Positions 33,067 through 41,486 of a stretch of 64,000 nucleotides of DNA are shown here, piece after piece. The stretch's first letter is position 1; each line of letters begins with the position of its first letter. The stretch comes from Alkalibacter rhizosphaerae (GTDB taxonomy: Bacteria > Bacillota > Clostridia > Eubacteriales > Alkalibacteraceae), in contig NZ_CP071444.1 in NCBI RefSeq assembly GCF_017352215.1, positions 806,001-870,000 of the forward strand. Reading direction: 5' to 3'. Made by a program: the position numbers and the translations under genes. The notes below the pieces were generated by a model, which was not told the origin of the DNA, searched no databases, and saw only the letters and a program-made list of their open reading frames with translations.

Positions 33067-35220
33067 TTACACACTTCTTTGTTTTCTACTCGTAATCAAA
33101 AGAACCGTCCCCAGGAAGAAGAAACTGAGGATCAACAGAAAAACGGAGCCAGTGTTTGCCGATTCCAAGAGACCAGTCTTGGGGTTGACCTCGTCTTGTA
33201 GCTGGACCAATGCATAAGTAGAGAAATGGTCCGCTTCAAATTCCACATAGGCTTTCCCATCCACCTCCACCATCATACCGGTGAGGATGGTGACATTCCC
33301 GCTTCCGTCCACATATGCCATGGCCAGGTTGTTCATGTCGACTTGCTCTGAAGTCAACTGGATCCGTACCGTAATGGGCGCCGTGATCTCTTCATTTTTC
33401 ACCATGACTTCCGTGATGGTTCCATCCGTATGTTCGATCCGCTTCATCAGCGTCAGATCATATACATCCAAAAGGTCATATCTTTTCCCTTTCAGCTGTT
33501 GTTCCACGATAGCCTGTATTACCGTATCCAAGGTTGTCTTGTCCCCTTGGAGATATACGGTGATTTTCATGGTGTCTTCTTGGTCTTTTTCCGGCAATAG
33601 GATATTTCCTTCCATGTCAGCTGCTCCAGCAACCGATCCGCTTTCCTGTTCCAGATAAGTGATGACCACTGGATCTTTGGTCCACTGGGCGTAGAAGACC
33701 ACGTCTGTTGCCCCCATCGTGTAAGCGCTGCCGGGCGCCAGTTTCGTGCCCGAGGCATCGGATTTTGTGTTCCAACCGGCAAAGGTGTATCCCATTTTTG
33801 CCAACGTACCTGCATTGGCAGATACAATCACTTCGTCATCCATATGGTAGGCGGCATCATCCGTTGGTACCGTCCCCGAGGTGGATCCGTTCCCGGCATA
33901 GGAAACCTGGTATTCTTCCATGGTCCACTGGGCATACAGGGTCACATCTTCTGTTCCCATGACGAAGGTTTCATCCGGTTCGTACGCCGTTCCGCTTCCA
34001 TCAGCACTGGAGTTCCAGCCTGTAAAAAGATGTCCGGTTTTTTCAAAAGTGCTAGCCAGTGCGATGACCGTATCATCCATGTTGTAGACCTTCGTGTCCA
34101 CTGGCGCCGTTCCACCAGTGGATCCGTTGCCGTCGTAGGTGACAGTATAGTCTACCATGTTCCACTGGGCATAGAGCACCGTATCTTCTTCCACATAGAT
34201 GGCATCCTCTACCCCGTAGGCCGTTCCGCTGCCGTCTTCTTCCGTATTCCATCCAGCAAATATGCTTCCGGCTTTGTCTGCTACTGCGGGTTTTTCCACA
34301 GCCTCTTCCCCATCGTTGACATGGGACGTTTTCAGGAGTGTAGCCCCGTCGTAGAACTCCACCTTGGTAAACTCATAGGGAATGGCCAGTGCATCCATTT
34401 CCACTCCGATGGATTGCAACAGGGTTGTGGCGCCTGTATCCTTGTTGATCTGGTACAATCCTCCGTTACCGGTGCTGTCGTACAAGGTGCCATATAAAAC
34501 ATTGTTGATCCGATCAAAGCCCATCCCTTGGGCGTATGTGATGTCGACCCCCAAATTGCCGATAAAAGAGGCTTGGCCGGTAGGTGCGTAAATTTGATAA
34601 ATGCTGTCCGTGGTGATATCGATGCCGTACAGACCGCCGTTGCCGTTAAAAGCAATGTCGATGATGGTCGATGAATTCGTCATTGGGCCGACCAAAGTGA
34701 CCGTAGCATCTACCAAGTCGATGGTATACAAATTTGCGCCAGTGGACACATATGCCGTTTCCGTGGTTGTATCGTAGGCGAAACCTGTTACGTTGTAACT
34801 ATTCAATCCGGTGTTCCCGATTTCCGTCAATGCCCCTGTATCCGTATCTACACCATACAGGATCCCGGTAAAAGAGATCATGTACAGATCCTTCCCGACA
34901 AAATCTCCTCCGGCCATGAAAGTCCCCAAGGTACTTGGAGTTATGTTGGTGATGGTCCCGTCCGGGATGCCGATGGTCGCCAGACCTTGCGGTGTCTGTT
35001 CAACGTTCACACTGTATGCGACCCAGCCATATGCAGTGATGGAACCACTTTTCAATGTCAATGTTCCTTGAGGAGTGTTATCCGTTTGATTCCTTGTTAT
35101 CCCATCCACTCCAGGGTCTACCCCCAAACCCGAATCTGTATCCTGAGCGATGATTCCTCCCGGAATCCAGGTAAAGATCAACAATAAAGCCAATAATAAT
35201 GAAAAGATTTTTGATTTCAA
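33067..35220 (-). CDS. NPxTG cell-wall surface protein 2 with propeller-like and InlB repeats
   Basis: A 717-residue secreted protein. Order: signal peptide (1-25); a region of beta-propeller-like blades (about 75-285, for example TGALTEIGNTG and TGATTLLQSIG); three InlB-type B repeats (about 290-505), each with FAGWNT or similar and ending YAQW; the C-terminal domain common to this locus; NPKTG (679-683), a hydrophobic helix and a basic tail. The start is TTG with GAGGAGG seven bases upstream. A type I repeat (33091-33112) is translated within the final helix (GTVLLIT), so the anchor helix is partly made of repeat sequence. Confidence 0.85.
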   Translation of the reverse strand: MKSKIFSLLLALLLIFTWIPGGIIAQDTDSGLGVDPGVDGITRNQTDNTPQGTLTLKSGSITAYGWVAYSVNVEQTPQGLATIGIPDGTITNITPSTLGTFMAGGDFVGKDLYMISFTGILYGVDTDTGALTEIGNTGLNSYNVTGFAYDTTTETAYVSTGANLYTIDLVDATVTLVGPMTNSSTIIDIAFNGNGGLYGIDITTDSIYQIYAPTGQASFIGNLGVDITYAQGMGFDRINNVLYGTLYDSTGNGGLYQINKDTGATTLLQSIGVEMDALAIPYEFTKVEFYDGATLLKTSHVNDGEEAVEKPAVADKAGSIFAGWNTEEDGSGTAYGVEDAIYVEEDTVLYAQWNMVDYTVTYDGNGSTGGTAPVDTKVYNMDDTVIALASTFEKTGHLFTGWNSSADGSGTAYEPDETFVMGTEDVTLYAQWTMEEYQVSYAGNGSTSGTVPTDDAAYHMDDEVIVSANAGTLAKMGYTFAGWNTKSDASGTKLAPGSAYTMGATDVVFYAQWTKDPVVITYLEQESGSVAGAADMEGNILLPEKDQEDTMKITVYLQGDKTTLDTVIQAIVEQQLKGKRYDLLDVYDLTLMKRIEHTDGTITEVMVKNEEITAPITVRIQLTSEQVDMNNLAMAYVDGSGNVTILTGMMVEVDGKAYVEFEADHFSTYALVQLQDEVNPKTGLLESANTGSVFLLILSFFFLGTVLLITSRKQRSV
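33091..33112. repeat. Type I REP-like half repeat inside a surface-protein gene
   Basis: CGTAATCAAAAGAACCGTCC plus two bases, in frame within the membrane helix of the sorting signal. Confidence 0.8.
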
Positions 35221-35363
35221 CTTCCGTCCTCCTCTTTTGATTTTTAATGTTTATGATTATTTATAATTTTATCTCATTTTACATTAAATCATAAACATTT
35301 CCAAGGGTATAATTCATTGTATCAGACTATCAACCACACGCTTCAGTATACCAAAAATATCCG

Positions 35364-35400
35364 GTCACGAACCGTGACAAATAAATTGTCAATGACAAAT
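35364..35400. promoter_or_regulatory. Two-part palindrome upstream of surface protein 3
   Basis: GTCACG-AAC-CGTGAC is followed by ATTGTCAATGACAAAT. The same two blocks occur at 41377-41423 upstream of another surface gene. It lies in the 245-base gap between divergent surface genes, 66-100 bases before the start at 35466, and may bind a shared regulator. Confidence 0.55.
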
Positions 35401-35465
35401 GCTGTCACGATTCTTATATGGATCCATATGGGATAGAATAAAGGTAAAGAAAGGAGCGATGATAT

Positions 35466-38111
35466 GTGATGCGAAAGAATACAGCGTGGTTGTTGACGGC
35501 ATTTTTGCTATTTGGTCTGATTTTATCCCCCTCCGGAGTGCTTTCCGCAGAGGGATCGGCGGAAGACCCGGTCCTGATGGCCCCGGCGGTATGCCGACTG
35601 GACTATACAGACGGTACACCATCGGAATTTTACGCAACGATTCAGGAAGGTTTTCTGCAGGCAGTGGCTGGCCAGGATCTGGTGCTTTTGCAGGATGTGA
35701 CTTTGAACCAGAGACTAAGCCTGGCGGGCACGGATTGCACCCTGGTCACCAACGGATTTGATTTGTCCGTTGTGGTCCCCGATGGACTGGGTATGGATGC
35801 TTTTCACGCCACTGTCCGATTGGACGACAGCGGAGGTGGCGGATTTTATGTCACCGGAACGGGACGGGGAGCCATGATCTCCAACTTTTCCGACATCACC
35901 CTGTCCTCCGTGGAATGCCTGCCTAATCCCGGCTATGGATCAGATAACGTGGGCGCTTACGTTCGGGAATTCAGCAACCTGAATGTACAAGGAAATGTTC
36001 AGGGTGTGACCGATGGACTATATATAGCGACGTCAAGCACCGCAACCATCGGTGGAGACGTGGTTTCCATCGCCGGCAAGGGGATCCAGGCTTTGAGTAC
36101 GGGGGCCATCACCGTAGAAGGAGATGTTGTCGCCGAAACGGAGGGGATCTATCATAGTGGAACAGGCCAGATCCACACCAAGGGCAACATAACATCCAAA
36201 ACCGGCACCGCCATCCAAACGGAATGCGACGATCCGTCCAACCTGATCACGGTGGACGGGAATGTCACCGTCACCGGCAACGACTCCCTGGGGTATGAAT
36301 GGGGAATTTTTGCAACTCGCCATTCCAATGTTATTGTGAAAGGTTCCGTCACTAGCGCCATTGACGGGGTCAAGTCCTGGCAGTCCGCACAAGTGGATGT
36401 CTTGGGAGATGTTACATCCAGCGGTTTTCAGATCGTCCAGGTCCAATATGGCGGCCAAGTCAACATCGGCGGATCCCTGGTCAGTACGGACCTTGCTGCA
36501 GAAGGTGTCTATGTCAATAACGCCGGCACGGTGACCATTGACGGCTCCATCACCACGGACCCCGATCAATACATCTTTGTGGCAGAATGGCTGCGAAGAG
36601 AAGGAGTGGACGATTCCTACCGACCGACCATGAAAACCGGTTACTACACTTATACGGACGACTCTCTGGAAAATCGGGTTTTCGTCAAGAAAACAGTAGT
36701 CACACCCGGGGCCTTGCAATTTGAAGCCGGAAGTTATGGTACCTACGAAGGTTACAACGGCTACATTTGGGTGGAACGTCTGGACGGAGATGACGAGAAA
36801 GTCACTGTTGATTATGCTTCTGTGGATGGCACCGCCATTGGCGGGACCCACTACAACACTTTGAGCGGGACTCTGACTTGGCAGGACGGGGATAGGGATC
36901 GGAAGTACATCCCCTTTACCGTCTACAACGACTCCACTTACAACGGATATTTGAACCTGACCGTGGAGCTGTCCAACCCGACGGGAGGAGCCACCTTGGG
37001 AGCGCAAAACCCCTTGAGTGTTCAATTAAGCGACAACGATACTCCACTGGCACCAACTGGGTTAACTGCCACTGCCGGAGATCAGGAAGTGGTCCTGGAG
37101 TGGGATGAAATAAAAGACACCTATTACCGTGTCTATTATTCCACAGAATCCGGAAATTTCAACGAGACAGACAAGGTGTCCGTCTACGGGAAAACGACCT
37201 ACACCTTTGAAGGATTGGACAACCAGACCACCTATTACTTCATGGTCAAGGCCGTCCACAATATTTACCCCAGTCTGGCTTCGGAAGAAGTATCTGCAAC
37301 CCCCTTCACCACCTACACCGTTGCCTTCGACGCCAACGGCGGAAGCAGTGTGGAAGCACGGATGGTGGCACATGGGGATCTGCTTCCTTCACCGGCAGAT
37401 CCTGCCAAGGAAGGATACACCTTCTTAGGCTGGTATGTGGATGAAGACTTGACCCAACTGTGGGATTTTGCCACAGAGACCGTCGTCTCCAACAACACCT
37501 TGTATGCCGGATGGGAAACCATCCCTCCCGCTGTTGCAGTCATCAAGACAGACGATGAAACAGGCGTGGAGGTCCAGGGGATCGAAGATGCGGTCACCAT
37601 CCCGGAAGAAGAAATGGAAGGGATCAAGGAAGTTGAAATCTACGTGGCTGCCAAGGAGATCCTGTTGAAAGGAGACCTGCTGGCAGAAGTGGAAGACCAA
37701 CTGGAACAACAGGGATACTCCCTGCTAACCACTCTGAACATCCAGCTTCGAAAGATCGTGAAAGACTACGAGGGCATAAAAAAAGACCTGTTGGTAGAGA
37801 ACAAGGACATCACCGGGGACTTGACCGTTCGCATCCCCTTGACGGAAGAACAGGCCGCCATGGATGACCTGGCCATCGCCTATGTGGATGGAGACGGCAA
37901 TGTAAGCATTTTGACCGGCATGGTGGAAACGGTAGGAGATAAAACATATTTTACATTTGAGACAGACCACTTTTCCATCTACGCCCTGGTGGAAGCAACC
38001 AGACCGGTGAATCCGGCTACTGGAACTGCCGGAAGCATGGGATTGGGTATGCTGGCATCGTTGCTTGGTTTGGCAGGCTTGGGCATGGTTTTGTGGCGGA
38101 AGCGGAAATAA
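35466..38111 (+). CDS. NPxTG cell-wall surface protein 3 with Calx-beta and FN3 domains
   Basis: An 881-residue secreted protein, the only one of the six on the plus strand. Order: signal peptide (1-30); beta-helix-like repeats (about 60-400); a Calx-beta domain (about 415-525, with DYASVDGTAIGGTHY and LTVELSNP); a fibronectin type III domain (about 527-615, with PTGLTATAGDQEVVLEWDE); one InlB-type repeat (about 617-685); the common C-terminal domain; NPATG (849-853), helix and WRKRK tail. Start is GTG at 35466, nine bases after AGGAG, or the adjacent ATG. Calx-beta and FN3 modules are adhesion or spacer domains. It converges on the next gene across a type I hairpin. Confidence 0.87.
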   Translation: MMRKNTAWLLTAFLLFGLILSPSGVLSAEGSAEDPVLMAPAVCRLDYTDGTPSEFYATIQEGFLQAVAGQDLVLLQDVTLNQRLSLAGTDCTLVTNGFDLSVVVPDGLGMDAFHATVRLDDSGGGGFYVTGTGRGAMISNFSDITLSSVECLPNPGYGSDNVGAYVREFSNLNVQGNVQGVTDGLYIATSSTATIGGDVVSIAGKGIQALSTGAITVEGDVVAETEGIYHSGTGQIHTKGNITSKTGTAIQTECDDPSNLITVDGNVTVTGNDSLGYEWGIFATRHSNVIVKGSVTSAIDGVKSWQSAQVDVLGDVTSSGFQIVQVQYGGQVNIGGSLVSTDLAAEGVYVNNAGTVTIDGSITTDPDQYIFVAEWLRREGVDDSYRPTMKTGYYTYTDDSLENRVFVKKTVVTPGALQFEAGSYGTYEGYNGYIWVERLDGDDEKVTVDYASVDGTAIGGTHYNTLSGTLTWQDGDRDRKYIPFTVYNDSTYNGYLNLTVELSNPTGGATLGAQNPLSVQLSDNDTPLAPTGLTATAGDQEVVLEWDEIKDTYYRVYYSTESGNFNETDKVSVYGKTTYTFEGLDNQTTYYFMVKAVHNIYPSLASEEVSATPFTTYTVAFDANGGSSVEARMVAHGDLLPSPADPAKEGYTFLGWYVDEDLTQLWDFATETVVSNNTLYAGWETIPPAVAVIKTDDETGVEVQGIEDAVTIPEEEMEGIKEVEIYVAAKEILLKGDLLAEVEDQLEQQGYSLLTTLNIQLRKIVKDYEGIKKDLLVENKDITGDLTVRIPLTEEQAAMDDLAIAYVDGDGNVSILTGMVETVGDKTYFTFETDHFSIYALVEATRPVNPATGTAGSMGLGMLASLLGLAGLGMVLWRKRK

Positions 38112-38133
38112 CGGGAAATAAAAGAAAACAAAG

Positions 38134-38197
38134 AAATCAAAGGGACGGTTCTTTTGATTCCACTCATATGGAATCAAAAGAACCGTCCCTTTGATTT
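38134..38197. repeat. REP-like hairpin, type I (paired), between convergent genes
   Basis: Two perfect 29-base arms with a 6-base loop, the longest copy in the window. It lies 22 bases after one surface gene and 12 bases after the convergent one and probably terminates both. Confidence 0.9.
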
Positions 38198-38209
38198 TAT
38201 TCCTTTACA

Positions 38210-41200
38210 TCAAACAGTTCGCTTGCGTTTTAGCACCACATAGCCTGCCAGCAAGATCCCGAATCCTGCAACCGGAAGAACTCCCGTCATCCCAGACTGG
38301 GTCGTCTCTTCCACACCCGTATCCGGGTTGGTTTCCTGGTCTCCCAGTGCCTGGATCAGTGCATAGTTGCTGAAATGATCCGTTACAAACTGCACGTAGA
38401 CTTTATCGCCTACAGTCACTTTTGTTCCCGTAATAACTGTCACATTCCCTGCATCGTCGATGTAGGCAATGGCTAGGTCGTCTTTGTCCACATCGTCGCC
38501 GGTTAGTAGTACCCGAACGGTGATGGGACCGGTGATGTCGGCATTGTCGATGGTCGATGTAGTAACGGTTCCGTCAAATTCCGTCACTTTTTTCATGAGG
38601 TTGATGTCCAGTATATCCAACAGTTCGTATCCCTTGTCTTTCAGATCCGCCATTACCTTGCTTCGAATGGCATCATCCAGGGATCCTGCCACGACATGGA
38701 CATACACTTCCACTTCTTTGGTATCCGGATCTTCTAGTTCCGGAAGTATCACGTTGGTTTTCATTCCTTCCGTAACCAATCCCGTTTCCGGATCGGTTTC
38801 CACGTATTTTACCACCGGCGGGATCTTGTCCCACTGGGCATACAGGGTGACGTTGCCCAAAATACCAAAGGTGGCTCCCGGTGCATACGTTTCGCCCGTT
38901 CCATCTGCCTTGGTGTTGAAACTATTGAAGGTATACCCCAATAAAGTAAATGCATTGTCTTTCACCGTTACGGTAGCATCCGTCAGGTAAGGCCCTTCCG
39001 TATCCGTTACGGTCCCGGTGCCTCCGTTGCCGTCATAGGTGACCAGATACAGAGGTTCGACAATGACAGCATTCAGTGCCTGCCCCCAGTAAGATATGAC
39101 ACCCATCTCCAACTCTTCCAGGTTGGTAACAGACTGGCAGTTGAATTCTCCGATGACAACATCAGCGATATAGGCGTCAGCCGGCTCTTTAAAGACGGCA
39201 TTGGACAGGATGATCTGTGCATGTCCCGTTTCTTCCAGGGTCTTGTCGTCTCCTGCAAATATGGCGGCATTCCCGGAAAGGGCATCCAAGGATACCGGTT
39301 GCAGATCCGATGCACAGCTGGCGTCCACGTAGCTTTGGTCGATGGTGATATCTCCGCCGGTCACTTCCGTGACCTCATTATAGGTCCAACCGGTGACCAG
39401 ACCGAATTGGTGTCCGTAAACGACCAAGTGGCTCAGTTTCACCGTGATCTCCGTTCCAGCCATGATTCCATAGCCTTTGTTGCTCTGATAACTTGGCTCA
39501 AGAGCTGTTGCTACAACGGTTGCATCCGGACAATTCTCGATCCAAGTGGAACCGGTGCTGTTGATCCCTTTTGCCAAACCCGAAATATCAACCACAGCAA
39601 TGTTTTTTAAAACCACATTGCCTGGAGATTCGCTCTGGGACCATTCGCCGTATGCATAATCTTCGTATCGATAAGAGGAACCGACACGCAGACCTGTCCA
39701 TTCGGAATCAATGTTCAACTCGTCCAGTCCATCCACGGTCAAGTTTCCTGTGATCCGCATGCCGTTGTGGCTGCTTCGAATGGTGATGGTACCGCAGTCC
39801 AGGAACTGGGCGTCTCCATTGCCTTCCACGTCGCTGTCCGGACCGAGACCAACTCGGATCCCCGTATGATACTGGGTCACGATCTCAAGCTCATCCACAT
39901 TTTGAACAAGTAGGTCTCCAATGACCCGCATGCCCGTATGATCTGCAGTGATGTCCAATGTTCCCACGTTGGTGATGGAGGCGTTTCCGTTGGATCCGGA
40001 GTCAGTGTCAGCGCCAGGTCCTACACGGAACCCGTTTTCATCCTCCGTTACGACAAACATGATTTCCACCTGATCGATGACCAGATTTCCCATGGCCCGG
40101 ATGCCGTTGTCCTCTGCTGTTATGGACACATCTCCGCAATTGGTGATGCTCACATCTCCATCCACTCCCGTGTCCTGATCCCCGTCGCTGTCCGGACCGG
40201 ATCGAATCCCGTTATAATCCTCCGCAAAAATCGTCAGGTCTTGAATGTTGTCCAAAATGACGTTTCCGGAATTTCGAATGCCGTTGTCATAGCCGCTTAA
40301 ATCGACGGTCGTACAGTTTTTGATGGTCACGTCTCCGTTTTCCAGGATGCCAAGACCATCGAAATAGTCGACATCATAGGGTTTGGCGTGGATGGCGGAA
40401 TTGTCATCAGAATAAATATCCACCGTGGTCACACCGTCTATGGTCACATTTCCGCCCATCAACCGGATCCCGGCTTCGTAGGAATCAATGGATAGAGAGG
40501 TCCCATTCATGATGGAAACATTTCCTGCCGAATCCGTATAATGTTCCACATCATAATCCGGTCCACCCCGGATCCCGGAATAATCGGATGATGTAAGATC
40601 CATGGAGTCAAAACCGTCAATGGTTATATCCCCCAATACTCTCATGGCGCTGTCGTAGGAATCAAGGATCACATCCCCAACATCGGTAATGGTCAGATGT
40701 CCGCCATCTTGGTTGACAGATTCGCCTCCCGGACCGACTCGGATCCCCGAATCCCCGTCGGAATAACCGCTTAACATACTCAATCCAGTGATGTCCAAAT
40801 TGCCGGTAGCCCGAATGGCATGATAATCAGCTTGGATGGTCAATGACCCGGACCCGCTGATGGTCAGGTCTCCATCGCAGACGATGCCGTTCCCGTTTGG
40901 TGAATTGACCATATTGGTTCCGTTGACAACGATCTCCGTCCCGTCGGGTACCAGAATGGCAAACTCGTAATAAGCATTCAGGGATACAAGCAGCGCATCG
41001 TTCAAGGTGATCCCGTTCAATGTCAGGACTTCACCTGTAGGATCCCATGTCCATCCTTCACCGGATGTCCCAGGATATCCTTCGTCCTCCGCAGCCAACG
41101 TGAAATCCAAGTAGGCTTGTGGCGGCGTTTCCGGCTCCATCAAGTTCAGTGTCTCCGTTTCTTTCAACTTGGCCGGATCTTCCACAAAGTCTTCTTCTGC

Positions 41201-41320
41201 CTTGTCTTCATATTGCGGCCCCAGTAGTGGCTGGTCCCCTTCTATGGCCTGTGCCGGTATGGTTCCGAAAACCAGCAACAAGGACAAGAACAGAACGATC
41301 AGTTTTGATTTCAAATGCAT
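38210..41320 (-). CDS. NPxTG cell-wall surface protein 4, beta-helix repeats
   Basis: A 1036-residue secreted protein. Order: signal peptide (1-25); a conserved entry segment GEGWTWDPTGEVLTLNGI (about 103-120); a long series of about 40-residue repeats with recurring units such as GIRVGPG and GDITIDGFDSMDL (about 140-600), likely a parallel beta-helix; a further region to about 770; one InlB-type repeat; the common C-terminal domain; NPDTG (998-1002), helix and KRKRTV tail. The start may be the ATG at 41320 or a TTG at 41314, which has better spacing to AAGGG and matches the TTG start of protein 2. The C-terminal 165 residues are almost identical to protein 5. Confidence 0.85.
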   Translation of the reverse strand: MHLKSKLIVLFLSLLLVFGTIPAQAIEGDQPLLGPQYEDKAEEDFVEDPAKLKETETLNLMEPETPPQAYLDFTLAAEDEGYPGTSGEGWTWDPTGEVLTLNGITLNDALLVSLNAYYEFAILVPDGTEIVVNGTNMVNSPNGNGIVCDGDLTISGSGSLTIQADYHAIRATGNLDITGLSMLSGYSDGDSGIRVGPGGESVNQDGGHLTITDVGDVILDSYDSAMRVLGDITIDGFDSMDLTSSDYSGIRGGPDYDVEHYTDSAGNVSIMNGTSLSIDSYEAGIRLMGGNVTIDGVTTVDIYSDDNSAIHAKPYDVDYFDGLGILENGDVTIKNCTTVDLSGYDNGIRNSGNVILDNIQDLTIFAEDYNGIRSGPDSDGDQDTGVDGDVSITNCGDVSITAEDNGIRAMGNLVIDQVEIMFVVTEDENGFRVGPGADTDSGSNGNASITNVGTLDITADHTGMRVIGDLLVQNVDELEIVTQYHTGIRVGLGPDSDVEGNGDAQFLDCGTITIRSSHNGMRITGNLTVDGLDELNIDSEWTGLRVGSSYRYEDYAYGEWSQSESPGNVVLKNIAVVDISGLAKGINSTGSTWIENCPDATVVATALEPSYQSNKGYGIMAGTEITVKLSHLVVYGHQFGLVTGWTYNEVTEVTGGDITIDQSYVDASCASDLQPVSLDALSGNAAIFAGDDKTLEETGHAQIILSNAVFKEPADAYIADVVIGEFNCQSVTNLEELEMGVISYWGQALNAVIVEPLYLVTYDGNGGTGTVTDTEGPYLTDATVTVKDNAFTLLGYTFNSFNTKADGTGETYAPGATFGILGNVTLYAQWDKIPPVVKYVETDPETGLVTEGMKTNVILPELEDPDTKEVEVYVHVVAGSLDDAIRSKVMADLKDKGYELLDILDINLMKKVTEFDGTVTTSTIDNADITGPITVRVLLTGDDVDKDDLAIAYIDDAGNVTVITGTKVTVGDKVYVQFVTDHFSNYALIQALGDQETNPDTGVEETTQSGMTGVLPVAGFGILLAGYVVLKRKRTV

Positions 41321-41376
41321 TCACCCTTTCTCTTAACGTTATAAATATGCATAAATACACAAAATCATCATATCAC

Positions 41377-41413
41377 ACAAAACCCTTGTCACGGTTCGTG
41401 ACAAGGGTTTTGT
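41377..41413. promoter_or_regulatory. Long palindrome upstream of surface protein 4
   Basis: Perfect 17-base arms around GTT, containing TTGTCACG and CGTGACAA, followed directly by TTTGTCATTGACAAA (41409-41423). The combination matches 35364-35400. It lies 57-103 bases upstream of the gene start and is a candidate shared operator. Confidence 0.6.
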
Positions 41414-41433
41414 CATTGACAAATGATAAACTT

Positions 41434-41479
41434 AAGTGGGGACGGTGACTTTTTTGCTCAAAAGTCACCGTCCCCACTT
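41434..41479. repeat. REP-like hairpin, type II
   Basis: Arms AAGTGGGGACGGTGACTTTT and its complement around TTGCTC, seven bases beyond the stop of surface protein 5. It is the exact reverse complement of the copy at 44870 apart from one end base. Confidence 0.9.
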
Positions 41480-41486
41480 GCACAAC

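Noticed and set aside
36033-37025. 330-codon minus-strand open frame inside surface protein 3
   Set aside because: The plus strand encodes Calx-beta and beta-helix repeats in frame. The minus frame is a shadow.
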